From Acetobacter syzygii (GTDB taxonomy: Bacteria; Pseudomonadota; Alphaproteobacteria; Acetobacterales; Acetobacteraceae): DNA of 64,000 nucleotides. The notes under the pieces were generated by a model that was given only the letters and a program-made list of their open reading frames with translations, had not been told where the DNA came from and ran no database searches. The stretch covers positions 1-64,000 of the forward strand of contig NZ_BAMZ01000022.1 of the NCBI RefSeq assembly GCF_000964225.1, in the 5' to 3' direction. Below are positions 46,821 to 55,717 of this stretch, piece by piece. How positions within the stretch are numbered: position 1 is the first letter of the stretch; each line of letters opens with the position of its first letter. The translations under genes were made by a program, and so were the position numbers.

Positions 46821-48239
46821 ATGCCCAGAACAAGAACCAAGCTGTTTGCTGGCAACAGACTCCGCCAGCTCCGCCAGCGCGAAAGTATGACGCAGGCCAC
46901 GCTGGCAGAATGTATTGGCATATCGCTCAGCTACCTTAACCAGCTGGAACGCAACCACCGCCCCCTGCCCGACCACCTGCTGCAAAACCTGTGTGAGCGC
47001 TTTGCCCTCAGCCCCGCATGGTTTGCCGATACGCGCGAGGCCCATGCCGTGCAGGCCCTGCGCGAGACAATGGCCGACCCTGTTTTTAAAAACGCCCCCC
47101 TGCCTTTGGCAAAAATGGCTGAAGCCGCGCGCCAGAGCCCTGAACTCTGCGAAGCCTTTTTAACCCTCTACCGTGCTTACGCGTTTGAGCAGGAACGGCG
47201 CGAACATGCGCCCTCAGCCAGCACACCTCCACTGGAACCCTACGAAGCTGTGGGGAACTGGGTGCAGGAACACAACAACTATTTCCATGAACTTGATTGT
47301 GCAGCAGAGAATTTTTACGAACGCCTCCTGCCCGCACCGGGCGATCTGGGCACAAGCCTGATCCACCATCTGCAAGACCAGCATGGTCTGGGCATAACCC
47401 ACACAACAGACCTGCTGGACCGAGGGCTGGTCTGGCGCATAGACCGGCGTAAACGCCAGATCCAGCTCCCGCACAACCAACCGCACGAGAGCACGCTGTT
47501 TTTTCTGGCCCAGATTATTGGCCAGCTTGAACATAGCCGCCTTATGGCCGATATTCTGCGCCGCGAGGGTCCAAAAGACCGCAATGCGCTGGAACTGGCA
47601 CGCGTGTACCTTGGCAATTATTTTGCAGGTGCGCTTATTCTGCCCTACGTAAGGTTCCTGCATAAAGCCCAGACCTTACGGTACGACGTGGATGAACTGC
47701 GCCGCCACTTTGGTGTCAGCTTTGAACAGGTCTGCCACAGATTAAGCACCATGCAGCGCTTTGGTGCGGAAGGTATTCCTTTTTATTTTCTTAAACTTGA
47801 TATTGCCGGTAATATTCTCAAAAGTTTTTCAGCAAACCGTTTTTCTCAGGCCCGTTTTGGTGGACCATGCCCGTTGTGGAACGTGTTCCGGGCTTTTGCA
47901 ACGCCGGGGCAGATTCAGGTCCAGCTTTCCCAGACTACGGATGATTCCATTTACCTGAATGTTGCCCGTACGGTCGGGCGGGAAGGACTGAGCTACGCAG
48001 ACCGACCGCGCCAGATTGCCATGGTGCTGGGCTGCACCATAGCCGATGCCACAAAAACCGTTTACGCTGCAGGGCTTAACCTGAATGACCACACGCTGGT
48101 TGTCCCTATTGGGCCGGGGTGCCGGGCCTGTGGCCGCGAGCAATGCGGGCACCGCTCGCTCCCTGTTTCTGGCCGGGTGCTGGATACGGGGAGCAACGCG
48201 CGCGGTGTTGTGCCTTACCGGGCACTGCCCGAACAATAA
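46821..48239 (+). CDS. Short-chain fatty acid regulator, PrpR/RamB (XRE + M78-like) family
   Basis: A 472-residue regulator. The N-terminal XRE-type HTH (about 8-62: RLRQLRQRESMTQATLAECIG) is followed by a long domain related to peptidase M78/IrrE and DUF2083, which in PrpR proteins senses acyl-CoA. The C-terminus has a Cys/His cluster, CRACGREQCGHR near 430-441, as in the zinc- or cluster-binding tails of this family. Divergent from prpDCB-acs, its likely target. ATG 46821 is used; a GTG six bases earlier is less likely. Its stop codon overlaps the 3' end of the candidate small RNA on the other strand. Confidence 0.88.
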   Translation: MPRTRTKLFAGNRLRQLRQRESMTQATLAECIGISLSYLNQLERNHRPLPDHLLQNLCERFALSPAWFADTREAHAVQALRETMADPVFKNAPLPLAKMAEAARQSPELCEAFLTLYRAYAFEQERREHAPSASTPPLEPYEAVGNWVQEHNNYFHELDCAAENFYERLLPAPGDLGTSLIHHLQDQHGLGITHTTDLLDRGLVWRIDRRKRQIQLPHNQPHESTLFFLAQIIGQLEHSRLMADILRREGPKDRNALELARVYLGNYFAGALILPYVRFLHKAQTLRYDVDELRRHFGVSFEQVCHRLSTMQRFGAEGIPFYFLKLDIAGNILKSFSANRFSQARFGGPCPLWNVFRAFATPGQIQVQLSQTTDDSIYLNVARTVGREGLSYADRPRQIAMVLGCTIADATKTVYAAGLNLNDHTLVVPIGPGCRACGREQCGHRSLPVSGRVLDTGSNARGVVPYRALPEQ

Positions 48240-48432
48240 AAAACCCGCACAGGGCGGGTTTGGGCTGGTGGGGCAAGGGGGAGGAGTAGAAAGAGATCTT
48301 ACGAACTGACCGGGGATGCAAAACAGTTCGTAAGTTCGGGGGGATAGTATTTTACGGTAGTCACGACAACCACAGATTGTCGCGGTGATGCCCCTTGCCC
48401 CACCAGCAGAAACGCCTTCATCACCGCGACAA
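48237..48432 (-). ncRNA. Candidate Fur-regulated small RNA, about 195 nt
   Basis: Read on the minus strand, a sigma70-like promoter (48438-48466) would start RNA near 48431 and an intrinsic terminator ends it near 48237. Stem 1 is TTGTCGCGGTGATG (48432-48419) with its perfect complement at 48390-48377. Its loop holds GCTGGTGGGGCAAGGGG (48407-48391), perfectly complementary over 17 bases to 48280-48264, so a pseudoknot or alternative fold is possible. Stem 2 is an 11-bp perfect hairpin (48334-48324 with 48308-48298). CTCCTCCCCC (48286-48277) resembles the anti-Shine-Dalgarno loops of alphaproteobacterial sRNAs. A 40-codon frame (ATG 48421 to TAA 48299) also exists but has a poor ribosome site. 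Confidence 0.6.
48241..48261 (-). terminator. Intrinsic terminator of the candidate small RNA
   Basis: AAACCCGC (48241-48248) and GCGGGTTT (48254-48261) form an 8-bp stem with a 5-base loop. The uninterrupted A-run at 48238-48243 becomes the T-run when read on minus, so its polarity serves the minus strand; the plus side has only TTT followed by GGG. Confidence 0.8.
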
Positions 48433-48437
48433 GTTAA

Positions 48438-48466
48438 TAATAAGAACCATTCTCATTAAAACGCAA
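48438..48466 (-). promoter_or_regulatory. Fur-like box overlapping a minus-strand promoter
   Basis: On minus, TTGCGT (48466-48461), 17 bases, then TTATTA (48443-48438) fits a sigma70-type promoter. Within it, AATGAGAA-TGG-TTCTTATT (48457-48439) is an inverted repeat with one mismatch and strongly resembles classical Fur boxes (AATGAGAA-TTA-TTCTCATT type). Confidence 0.6.
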
Positions 48467-48468
48467 GC

Positions 48469-48508
48469 AAAAAAACAGGGGGGCTGCATTTTTTTTGCAG
48501 CCCCCCTG
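48469..48508 (-). terminator. Intrinsic terminator of the yfdX-like gene
   Basis: CAGGGGGGCTGCA (48476-48488) and TGCAGCCCCCCTG (48496-48508) pair perfectly over 13 bp. The A-run 48469-48475 gives seven T on minus. It closes the yfdX transcript immediately before the small-RNA promoter, so the RNA is not simply its 3' end. Confidence 0.93.
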
Positions 48509-48542
48509 AACGTCACATCTAATTATTTGTTTTATAACATTT

Positions 48543-49358
48543 TTATTTTTCTGGTGCCGTGGCAGGTGTTGCCACCGGGGCACTGGCAGGGGCCGCAGGC
48601 GTACTGGCTGCTGAAGATGGAGCAGCCGTTGCCGGGGTTTTGGCCGTGCTGGCTGGTGCAACATTAGCCGGAGCCGCCGCTTTACCCTTGCCCGATGTTT
48701 GGGCCGCTGCGTTCTGGTCCACAAAATCATCCGAGACAAACACAATACCATCCAGCAACTGGTCCAGTGCTTCCTTGGCCTGAGCGGCCTGCCGTCCCTC
48801 GGTTAACACGCGGGCGCGGTAGAGCGTGCTTTTGGTCTGCTCCAGCGGGGCAAGAGCAATAATAAAGTCCGCATCCTCTCCTACAACCTGCAAATTCTGC
48901 TGGGCCTGTGTGTTCTGCCCTGCCTTAAGCGCCTGATTAGCCTGCTGGGCTGCGGCTTTTTTATCGGGGGCCAGTGTTTCAGTCAGAATAAACTCGCCAC
49001 CAACGGGAATCCACGTAACAGCCCCAGTGGTAGGTTTATGGGTGGCGGACACAGGATGCTGGGGCGCAGGCTGCAACTGGTTCTCTGCCGCATAAAAACG
49101 CCGGTTATCCTTTTGCGCAGCCACAAACCGTTTTTGTGCATCATAAATAGGTGGAATGGCGGCATCTGTTTTGCCCTGTGCCAGCAGGTCGCGCGCAATC
49201 AGCACATCCTGCATGGCCTTCTGCCCATCTACAGAGAGGTGGTGCAGCGCACGGCCAGCCTTGAACTTTTCCCAGTCTGTGTGAAGACCATCAGCCTGTG
49301 CCACAGAGGCGCTGACCATAAGAGCGGCAACTGCCGCCAGAGATGCCTTAAAACGCAT
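48543..49358 (-). CDS. YfdX-family exported protein
   Basis: A 271-residue protein with signal peptide 1-22 (SVAQA). Residues 25-200 match the YfdX domain: a helical LHHLSVDGQKAMQDVLIARDLL block near 38-59 and WIPVGGEFILTETLAP near 116-131. The last 55 residues are a low-complexity Ala/Pro/Thr/Ser tail, likely flexible. YfdX of E. coli and Salmonella is acid-inducible and linked to stress tolerance, which would suit an acid-producing host, but its molecular job is not known. Confidence 0.8.
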   Translation of the reverse strand: MRFKASLAAVAALMVSASVAQADGLHTDWEKFKAGRALHHLSVDGQKAMQDVLIARDLLAQGKTDAAIPPIYDAQKRFVAAQKDNRRFYAAENQLQPAPQHPVSATHKPTTGAVTWIPVGGEFILTETLAPDKKAAAQQANQALKAGQNTQAQQNLQVVGEDADFIIALAPLEQTKSTLYRARVLTEGRQAAQAKEALDQLLDGIVFVSDDFVDQNAAAQTSGKGKAAAPANVAPASTAKTPATAAPSSAASTPAAPASAPVATPATAPEK

Positions 49359-49915
49359 AAAAACTATCCTGCCTGAAAATGTTGAACACCGGACCTTAGG
49401 GATTCAAACTCAATATTTGGTTAGCAAAAACACGTTTCTCAAGGTGTGCTTTGCAGAATAACCGGAATTAAAAAATTTATTATTTTACGCGCCAGCTTTG
49501 CAGAATGATCTGGTGCAACAATAAGTTTGAGAATTATGCAATACAGATATGTATTAAACACACCCCCTGCATATCCAGCGCAACCACCTGGCTCTGAGGG
49601 TCTGCACTCCCATCTGGCAGGGCCCGCCGGGTTAAAAGACTGTTGTCGCTGCACCGGAGCAAAAACCCTCTTTACGCCAGAGTCGCCCACAGATTTTGCG
49701 GATGTTCCAGTGCATAAGCCTGTGGATAATGTGTACAGTTCGTGTGAAAGGCAGGTAAACTGCCACAGGAAGACCCTCTCCATCATGGCTTTGTGCCGCA
49801 GGGTCGTGCTGGCGGTGGCAGCGCTGCACGCTTTGTCATGTAACTGTCACACTGCATAAGTCATGCGTTTGCTACATGCCTGCCAATCAACCACACTGGC
49901 GGGCAGAGGGTTCGA
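49359..49915. other. 557-bp region upstream of yfdX and fecI
   Basis: It is AT-rich from 49380 to 49560 and should hold the divergent yfdX and fecI promoters. The segment TGAGAATTATGCAA at 49528-49541 matches one half of a Fur box, but the other half is poor. Frames of about 110 codons on both strands (49439-49859) have no ribosome site or domain and are judged non-coding. Confidence 0.4.
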
Positions 49916-50491
49916 TTGTTCAACAAGGCTGACGAGTGCAGCATCTGGCTGGCCACTCATATTCTCCCGCACGAAAACCACATCCGCACAAGGCTCCGCC
50001 GTTATGCGGATATTGATGCTGATGACATTATCCACGAAGCCTATGTGACCATAGCAGAGGCCGACTGGGCAGGCATTACCAACCCGCGCGCGTATTTTAT
50101 GTCCATCTGCCGCAATCTCGTTATGCAGCATTACCGGCGGGCGCGCGTGGTGCCGGTTACAAGCCTTGCCCTTATGCAGGCCGATACCATGCCAGATGCC
50201 ATGCCCTCGGCCGAGCAGGTTGTTCATGCCCGGCAGGAAATGCGCTTTTTGGAAAAAGCCATCGCAAAACTACCGGCCCGTTGCCGGGATATTTTGATTC
50301 TGCGCAGAGCGCGTGGCCTAAGCCAGAGGGAATGCGCCGCGCAATTAAACATTTCTGAAAACATTGTAGAAAAACAGCTTGCCCGCGCACTTGTTTTTCT
50401 GTCCAAAGAATATTCGGAATCAGAGAGGGAGATGACCGTTGATGAGGAGAGACGCCCGCGTCTCGCCCACTCTCGCAAGCGCCAGCCCTGA
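49916..50491 (+). CDS. ECF sigma factor, FecI-like
   Basis: A 191-residue sigma70 ECF factor. Region 2 (about 10-75: LRRYADIDADDIIHEAYVTIAEADWAG region) and region 4 (about 110-165: LPARCRDILILRRARGLSQRECAAQLNISENIVEKQL) are clear; the region 4 wording is typical of FecI. Start is TTG 49916, with GAGGG upstream; no better in-frame start exists. Overlaps fecR by about 50 bases and precedes a TonB receptor, the standard surface-signalling arrangement for iron uptake. Confidence 0.88.
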   Translation: MFNKADECSIWLATHILPHENHIRTRLRRYADIDADDIIHEAYVTIAEADWAGITNPRAYFMSICRNLVMQHYRRARVVPVTSLALMQADTMPDAMPSAEQVVHARQEMRFLEKAIAKLPARCRDILILRRARGLSQRECAAQLNISENIVEKQLARALVFLSKEYSESEREMTVDEERRPRLAHSRKRQP

Positions 50492-51377
50492 AGAGGCGGC
50501 AGCAGGATGGACGGCCAGATTAGACAAAGGCCCCCTTTCCGCAAGCGAACAGCAGGCACTGCAACACTGGCTGGATCAGGATAGACGACACAAGGGTGCC
50601 TTCCTGCGTGCAAAGGCCATCTGGCAGGCAAGTGGCAGGCTGGCAGCACTGCATGGCCCAACCGCCCCGCCCGTTGCCCACCCTACGCCTGTACCTGCCC
50701 TGCCCCGCCGCCGCTTTTTTGCAGCAGCCGCCGCGGCTGCCCTGCTCCTTGCCACACCCAAACGGCAGGGCAAGGCCAATAGTCTGTATGCGACAGCCAA
50801 CGCTGTTTCGGCCCCTTTGCACACGGCTTTTGGCACCATTACGCTGGACTGTTACTCCAAACTTAAAATGGGGTTGCAGAGCAGCCGCCTTGTTACCGGG
50901 CGCTGCTGCGTGCTGGGCCGCACTGGTATGATTGTCAAAGCGGGCAACCTTATTTTTGCCCCACAGGGCCGCCTGCTTTTATCCTGCTCGCCAACGCAGG
51001 TTACGGCCACAAGCATTTCGGGCACCGTGCATTTGCGCAGGCACCATTCGGATGAATGGTGGACCTTAAATGCTGGCGCACAGATTAGCCTGACCGGAGA
51101 CCTCCCCCCAGAAGTACGCAGTTTATTACCCGAGGAAATGGAAGCCCAGAACGCATGGAGCATTGGCCGCCTGGAAGCGCGGGACGAAAGCATGGCCAGC
51201 ATTGCCAGCACATTCAACCGCTACAACCAAAGGCAGATCCGTGTCTCTCCAGCGCTTGCCAACCGGAAGCTTACAGGTGTTTTCAGCCTCAACCAGCCGG
51301 AAGATTTTGCCTTGGCGGCACAAACCATTCTGGGTGCCAGACTAACGCAAACCCCACAAACACTTATGCTGTATTAA
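50442..51377 (+). CDS. FecR-like anti-sigma/sigma regulator
   Basis: A 311-residue inner-membrane regulator. The N-terminal DUF4880 helix block (AAAGWTARLDKGPLSASE; HWLDQDRRHKGAFLRAKAIW) touches the sigma factor; a hydrophobic segment AAAAAALLLATP near 95-108 crosses the membrane; the periplasmic FecR domain follows (GTITLDCYSKLKM ... VKAGNLIFAPQG), and the end resembles the receptor-contacting STN-like part. It relays receptor occupancy to FecI. ATG 50442 (or TTG 50439) follows GGGAG. Confidence 0.87.
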   Translation: MRRDARVSPTLASASPEEAAAGWTARLDKGPLSASEQQALQHWLDQDRRHKGAFLRAKAIWQASGRLAALHGPTAPPVAHPTPVPALPRRRFFAAAAAAALLLATPKRQGKANSLYATANAVSAPLHTAFGTITLDCYSKLKMGLQSSRLVTGRCCVLGRTGMIVKAGNLIFAPQGRLLLSCSPTQVTATSISGTVHLRRHHSDEWWTLNAGAQISLTGDLPPEVRSLLPEEMEAQNAWSIGRLEARDESMASIASTFNRYNQRQIRVSPALANRKLTGVFSLNQPEDFALAAQTILGARLTQTPQTLMLY

Positions 51378-51490
51378 GGGGGATGGGGTGGGGTTTTATC
51401 CTGTCTTATTTGTGTAACAAAAAAAACCAGCGGAAAATGCAGCAGTTTTGACTCTTAACGGTATGTTCCGTCACAAGCAGGGCCACTACC

Positions 51491-53974
51491 GTGCAATTTT
51501 TTTCTGTCCGTGTTTCCTCTCTTGCGCTGTGCCTGTGCAGCGTATCCGTTCTTTCTGCTTCCCATGCTTTGGCGGCTCCGGTTCATTTTGCCATTCCGGC
51601 CGGGCCTCTTAATCAGGCAGTTGTAACCTTTAGCCGCCAGTCCGGGCAGCAGGTCGCACTGGATAGCTCATTGGCCGCCAAAGCCACCGCCACCCCGGTC
51701 TATGGCACCATGGAGCCAGATGCCGCCCTGACCCACCTGTTGCAGGGCACAGGTCTGGATATTGATACGCACCAAAAAAACATGCTGATCGTGCGCAAAT
51801 CCACCACGACCCCCGCCAAAGCCAGAACACACAGTGCCAGCGCAAAAAAAGAGCAGAATACAGACGAACATATTACCGTTCTGGGCCGGGCCATGCGCCT
51901 GTCGCCCGCAGTGGTGCCGCTCGATATTACGGAACCCACATCGCGCATCCAAAGCAATTTTATCAATAACAACATTATTCCACTGGCCAGTGTGGACGAT
52001 ATTATCAAGTTCCAGCCCAGCATATGGACCCAAAACCCAAATGGTCCGGGCATGGGCAAAGCCGAAACCATGAGCCTACGCGGTTTTCAGGACGGGCAGT
52101 ACAACATGACATATGATGGCATTCCATTTGGGGATGCCTCAGACCTGCACCACACAACATCCTCTTTATTTATCTCGCACTTTCTGGGCGAAGCACAGAT
52201 TGACCGTGGCCCCGGCACGGCCTCCACCATTGGCAATGCCACCTTTGGCGGCACGGTAGGCTTCCGCTCCAAAACCCCACCAAGCAAAGCAGGTGCCCAG
52301 CTTTATGGCACATATGGCAGCTTTAACACCCGTGCAGGTGGGCTGGAACTGGATAGCGGCAAAACCCGCTTTGGCAAAGCCGTTCTGGACATGCAGCATG
52401 AAGAAACAGACGGCTACCTGACCAACTCTTACGAAAAACGCAGTAACATTCTGTTCAAGGATGAAATTAAGCTGGCGGATGAGACCAGTTTGACCATCCA
52501 GACAACCTACAACAAGGAATGGCAGTACACCACTCAGGGGGCAACGCTGGAGGATTATGCCAAATACGGCAAAAACTACGGTTTGTGCAAAGACCCGACC
52601 AGACAGTGCTATTATGGGTACAACCCCAGCACCTACACATCCGACTTTAGCTATGTTGCCCTTAAAACCCGCCTGAACGACTGGCTTAGTCTGCAAAACT
52701 CAATCTACACAACAGGGTTTGAGCATGAATATACGGAATCAACCGATTCCAGCCAACGCTCGCTCGACGCCAATGGCGTGACCTTTTACAACGCCGCAGG
52801 CAAAAAAGTAGCAACATACAAATCGGATATTCCCGGAAAATACGCCGATGCCCACTTCCGCAACTATGGTGATACCCTGAACCTGACTGCAAAAACACAC
52901 TATGTGGATGTGCAGCTTGGTGTTTGGGCCGATGTGCAAAAAGACAGACGTGTAAGCTATGCGGTAGACCTTTCCAAAGGTTCCATTCCCGTTCCTGGCA
53001 AAACGGGCAGCCCTTACAGCTACAATATTTCGGATACGAACACCACGCTCCAGCCTTATCTGGAACTGGACATACACCCCCTCCCTGGTATGACCATCAA
53101 ACCCGGCGTCAAATACTCCTACTTCCACCGCGATTATGATGCGGCATTGAACAAATCCACCAAACAGCCCCTGAACGCCACACAGACCTTTACATCCTGG
53201 CAGCCATCCATTGCCATAAACCAGCGTATCATGAACCAGTGGAGCGCTTATGGGCAGATTGCCCGCGGCTTTCTGGCTCCCCCCATCTCCGTTTTTCAGG
53301 TCGGGGATGTTGGCAATGTTAAGCCCGAAACAACCATGAACTATCAGGTCGGTTCGGTTTACCGGGATAAAAAATGGATGGTGGCCGCAGATGCCTATTA
53401 CATCGATTTTTCAAACTACATTGCCGCAGCACAGATTTCCGTTCCCGGTTATGGTACCACATCCACCTACGTTAACAGCGGTGGCGCCATATACAAAGGA
53501 CTGGAACTGGAAGCACAATATGTTATCGGTTATGGTCTGTCCGTTTACGGGAACTACAGTGTAAACAGTGCCAAATACAAACACACCGATGTGCGTGTTG
53601 CCTCCAGCCCCAACATGCTGGCCTCCTTTGGGCTACTTTACGAGAACGAACGGGGCGCTTATTTTTCCCTTATTGGCAAATATGTGGGTAAACACTGGGG
53701 GCTGGACAGCACCACCAATGCCGCAGGCAACACGCAGTTTGCAAACCAGTACAAAATTGGCAGCAACGTAACTGCCGACCTTGCTCTGGGCTGGCGCATC
53801 CGCAATGCGGGCAGCATCTTCCGCGAAATTACGCCCAGCCTTAAAATTGGCAATCTGTTCAATAACCGGGCTATTAGCAACTTTGCGGGCAACCAGAGCT
53901 ATGGCGATGCCCCGCTTTACTGGCGCAACCCCGGACGTAGCGTGTTCTTCAACCTTGCGGTGACCATTCCATGA
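51491..53974 (+). CDS. TonB-dependent receptor with STN signalling domain (FecA-like)
   Basis: An 827-residue outer-membrane receptor. Signal peptide (about 1-28), then an STN/secretin signalling domain at about 32-105 (IPAGPLNQAVVTFSRQSGQQ), which binds FecR-type partners; a plug domain (about 130-270, with MSLRGFQDGQYNMTYDG) and a 22-strand barrel. The ligand is not evident: ferric siderophore, ferric citrate or another iron complex. Start is GTG 51491. GGAAAAT at 51432-51438 resembles the -35 of FecI-type promoters, but no matching -10 is certain. The next gene overlaps its stop. Confidence 0.9.
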   Translation: MQFFSVRVSSLALCLCSVSVLSASHALAAPVHFAIPAGPLNQAVVTFSRQSGQQVALDSSLAAKATATPVYGTMEPDAALTHLLQGTGLDIDTHQKNMLIVRKSTTTPAKARTHSASAKKEQNTDEHITVLGRAMRLSPAVVPLDITEPTSRIQSNFINNNIIPLASVDDIIKFQPSIWTQNPNGPGMGKAETMSLRGFQDGQYNMTYDGIPFGDASDLHHTTSSLFISHFLGEAQIDRGPGTASTIGNATFGGTVGFRSKTPPSKAGAQLYGTYGSFNTRAGGLELDSGKTRFGKAVLDMQHEETDGYLTNSYEKRSNILFKDEIKLADETSLTIQTTYNKEWQYTTQGATLEDYAKYGKNYGLCKDPTRQCYYGYNPSTYTSDFSYVALKTRLNDWLSLQNSIYTTGFEHEYTESTDSSQRSLDANGVTFYNAAGKKVATYKSDIPGKYADAHFRNYGDTLNLTAKTHYVDVQLGVWADVQKDRRVSYAVDLSKGSIPVPGKTGSPYSYNISDTNTTLQPYLELDIHPLPGMTIKPGVKYSYFHRDYDAALNKSTKQPLNATQTFTSWQPSIAINQRIMNQWSAYGQIARGFLAPPISVFQVGDVGNVKPETTMNYQVGSVYRDKKWMVAADAYYIDFSNYIAAAQISVPGYGTTSTYVNSGGAIYKGLELEAQYVIGYGLSVYGNYSVNSAKYKHTDVRVASSPNMLASFGLLYENERGAYFSLIGKYVGKHWGLDSTTNAAGNTQFANQYKIGSNVTADLALGWRIRNAGSIFREITPSLKIGNLFNNRAISNFAGNQSYGDAPLYWRNPGRSVFFNLAVTIP

Positions 53975-55173
53975 GACATCTTCCCCTGTTATGCGCGCTG
54001 CTGGCAAGCACACCGGCCCTTGCGGCCCCTCCCGCCCCTGCCACACAGCAGGCCGCCGTTCTGGAACGGGTCGTGCTGGTCGCCCGCCATGGCATACGCA
54101 GCCCAACCAAACCACCCCAAACCCTGCAAAGCCAGACTGGCCATGTATGGGCACAGTGGCCTGTTGCTCCGGGGGAACTAACGGACCATGGCAAACAGGC
54201 ACTGGAGCAGATGGTGGGCATGGTGCGCCAGCACTACGTTCAGGCTGGTCTGCTCCCTGCCTCGGGTTGCCCAACACCGGGCAGCCTAACCATATGGGCC
54301 GATGCCAAGGACCACCGCACGCGTGAGAGTGGGGCCATATGGGCTGAACATCTGGCCCCCTCCTGCAAGCAGCAGTCCCTCTCGCTTGCGGCGGCACAGG
54401 AAGACCCCATTTTTGCAGGTCCGGCCACACCGCTGAGTGTGCAGGAGCAAAATGCCATTACGCGTGAGTTCAACCAGAGGGTCAGCACCACCCCCCCCAC
54501 TGTTGGCAGGAGCATGAACACATTGCAGGCGGTTTTGGCCCCCGCAGCCTGCACCACGGACAAACCCCATTGCCTGAGCACCAACACAACCACACTGGCA
54601 TGGAAAAAGGACAAACCACACCTTGAAGGAGGCCTTGCAACAGGTGGCACCGCGGCGGAAAATCTGCTTCTGGAATACACGCAAGGAATGCCTGTACATG
54701 CCGAACCCTTTAGCCAGCAAAACCCGGCAACCCTGATTGAGCAGGTTTTTCCCCTCCATACGCAGGAAAGCTGGCTGATCCGCCGCCTGCCCACGCTGGC
54801 CGCCCACAAGGGGGCCACCATGGCATCGGTCGTGCAGGATGTGCTGGCGGGCAAACCCGCTACGGCACTCCCCGCAGCCACAGAGCAGACAAAACTGCTC
54901 GTTCTTTCCGGGCATGATACCAACCTGGATGTGCTGGCCACACTCTACGGGTTGGACTGGTCCTTTACCGACCAACCAGACCCGACTGCGCCCAACACAA
55001 CTCTGGCCTTTGAACTCTGGCGTTCACCCAGCGGGCCATACGTAACCGTAAGGCTGTTCCATCAGGGGCTGGAGGCACTGCGCACACTGGCAACACCAGA
55101 CCCCGCGGTGGATATGCAGGTCATTGCCAGTGGCCCATCCCTACAGGCATTACGCCCCATAGCCACACAATAA
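53971..55173 (+). CDS. Periplasmic histidine acid phosphatase, phytase/AppA-like
   Basis: A 400-residue branch-2 histidine phosphatase. Signal peptide 1-19 (PALAA). The phosphohistidine motif RHGIRSP is at 39-45 and the proton-donor HD motif at SGHDTNLD near 310. This layout covers phytase/acid phosphatase AppA and glucose-1-phosphatase Agp; the HD pair (not HAE) fits both. Its ATG overlaps the TonB-receptor stop as ATGA (53971-53974), so they are made together. That suggests that its substrate is linked to the imported ligand, for example an iron-binding phosphoester such as phytate. Confidence 0.85.
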   Translation: MRHLPLLCALLASTPALAAPPAPATQQAAVLERVVLVARHGIRSPTKPPQTLQSQTGHVWAQWPVAPGELTDHGKQALEQMVGMVRQHYVQAGLLPASGCPTPGSLTIWADAKDHRTRESGAIWAEHLAPSCKQQSLSLAAAQEDPIFAGPATPLSVQEQNAITREFNQRVSTTPPTVGRSMNTLQAVLAPAACTTDKPHCLSTNTTTLAWKKDKPHLEGGLATGGTAAENLLLEYTQGMPVHAEPFSQQNPATLIEQVFPLHTQESWLIRRLPTLAAHKGATMASVVQDVLAGKPATALPAATEQTKLLVLSGHDTNLDVLATLYGLDWSFTDQPDPTAPNTTLAFELWRSPSGPYVTVRLFHQGLEALRTLATPDPAVDMQVIASGPSLQALRPIATQ

Positions 55174-55242
55174 AGACCCAGTTGGAGGGCAGACTGCCCC
55201 TGGTGCGGCCAGCATCTTTCCAAACCGCTGGTCGCACCCCAT

Positions 55243-55671
55243 ATGATCGCTATGACCGATAGACGGAACAGCACCCCAACCACCCTTTCTGCCGAGCATT
55301 TACGCCAGCGCCGCATGGCCCTGCTCCTTGTCCGCCTGCCAGAAAAAACAAGAGGCTGGCTGTTCTGGCTCCGCGAACCACGGCAAAAATGGCTCCGCCT
55401 GCCAACTGGCGTTGGGTTGATTGCGGGGGGGCTGTTCTCCTTCCTGCCCGTTCTGGGCTTATGGATGCTCCCACTGGGAATTGCCCTGCTGGCAGAAGAC
55501 TTTAGCCTGTGCCGCACAGCCAGCGCCCATATGCTGGGGTGGATGACCCGGCGCAAACCCCACTGGCTTGGCATTGCGGAGGATGAGACGGAAGCAGACG
55601 CATACTACCGTATTCTACCCCTGTTACCCCCACAACATCGCATGGATGCCGCACAGCCCGGCCATTCTTAA
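55243..55671 (+). CDS. Small membrane protein with PGPGW-like transmembrane domain
   Basis: A 142-residue protein (or 139 from ATG 55252). A single hydrophobic hairpin lies at about 52-88, with GVGLIAGGLFSFLPVLGLWMLPLG reduced to its core GLFSFLPVLGLWMLPLG and ALLAEDF after it, the signature of small PGPGW-type predicted membrane proteins of alphaproteobacteria. Both flanks are charged and soluble. Function unknown. It follows the phosphatase by 69 bases and converges on the YceI gene. Confidence 0.68.
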   Translation: MIAMTDRRNSTPTTLSAEHLRQRRMALLLVRLPEKTRGWLFWLREPRQKWLRLPTGVGLIAGGLFSFLPVLGLWMLPLGIALLAEDFSLCRTASAHMLGWMTRRKPHWLGIAEDETEADAYYRILPLLPPQHRMDAAQPGHS

Positions 55672-55717
55672 CCCTCCCTCCTGCGGCCAGCGCCCGTTAC
55701 CGGCACACACCCCATGG

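Noticed and set aside
49528-49541. Fur-box-like TGAGAATTATGCAA upstream of fecI
   Set aside because: Only the left half matches; the right arm has too many mismatches to call a site, unlike the box at 48439.
49439-49859. Overlapping frames of about 110 codons on both strands upstream of fecI
   Set aside because: No ribosome site, no domain, and they lie in a probable promoter region.
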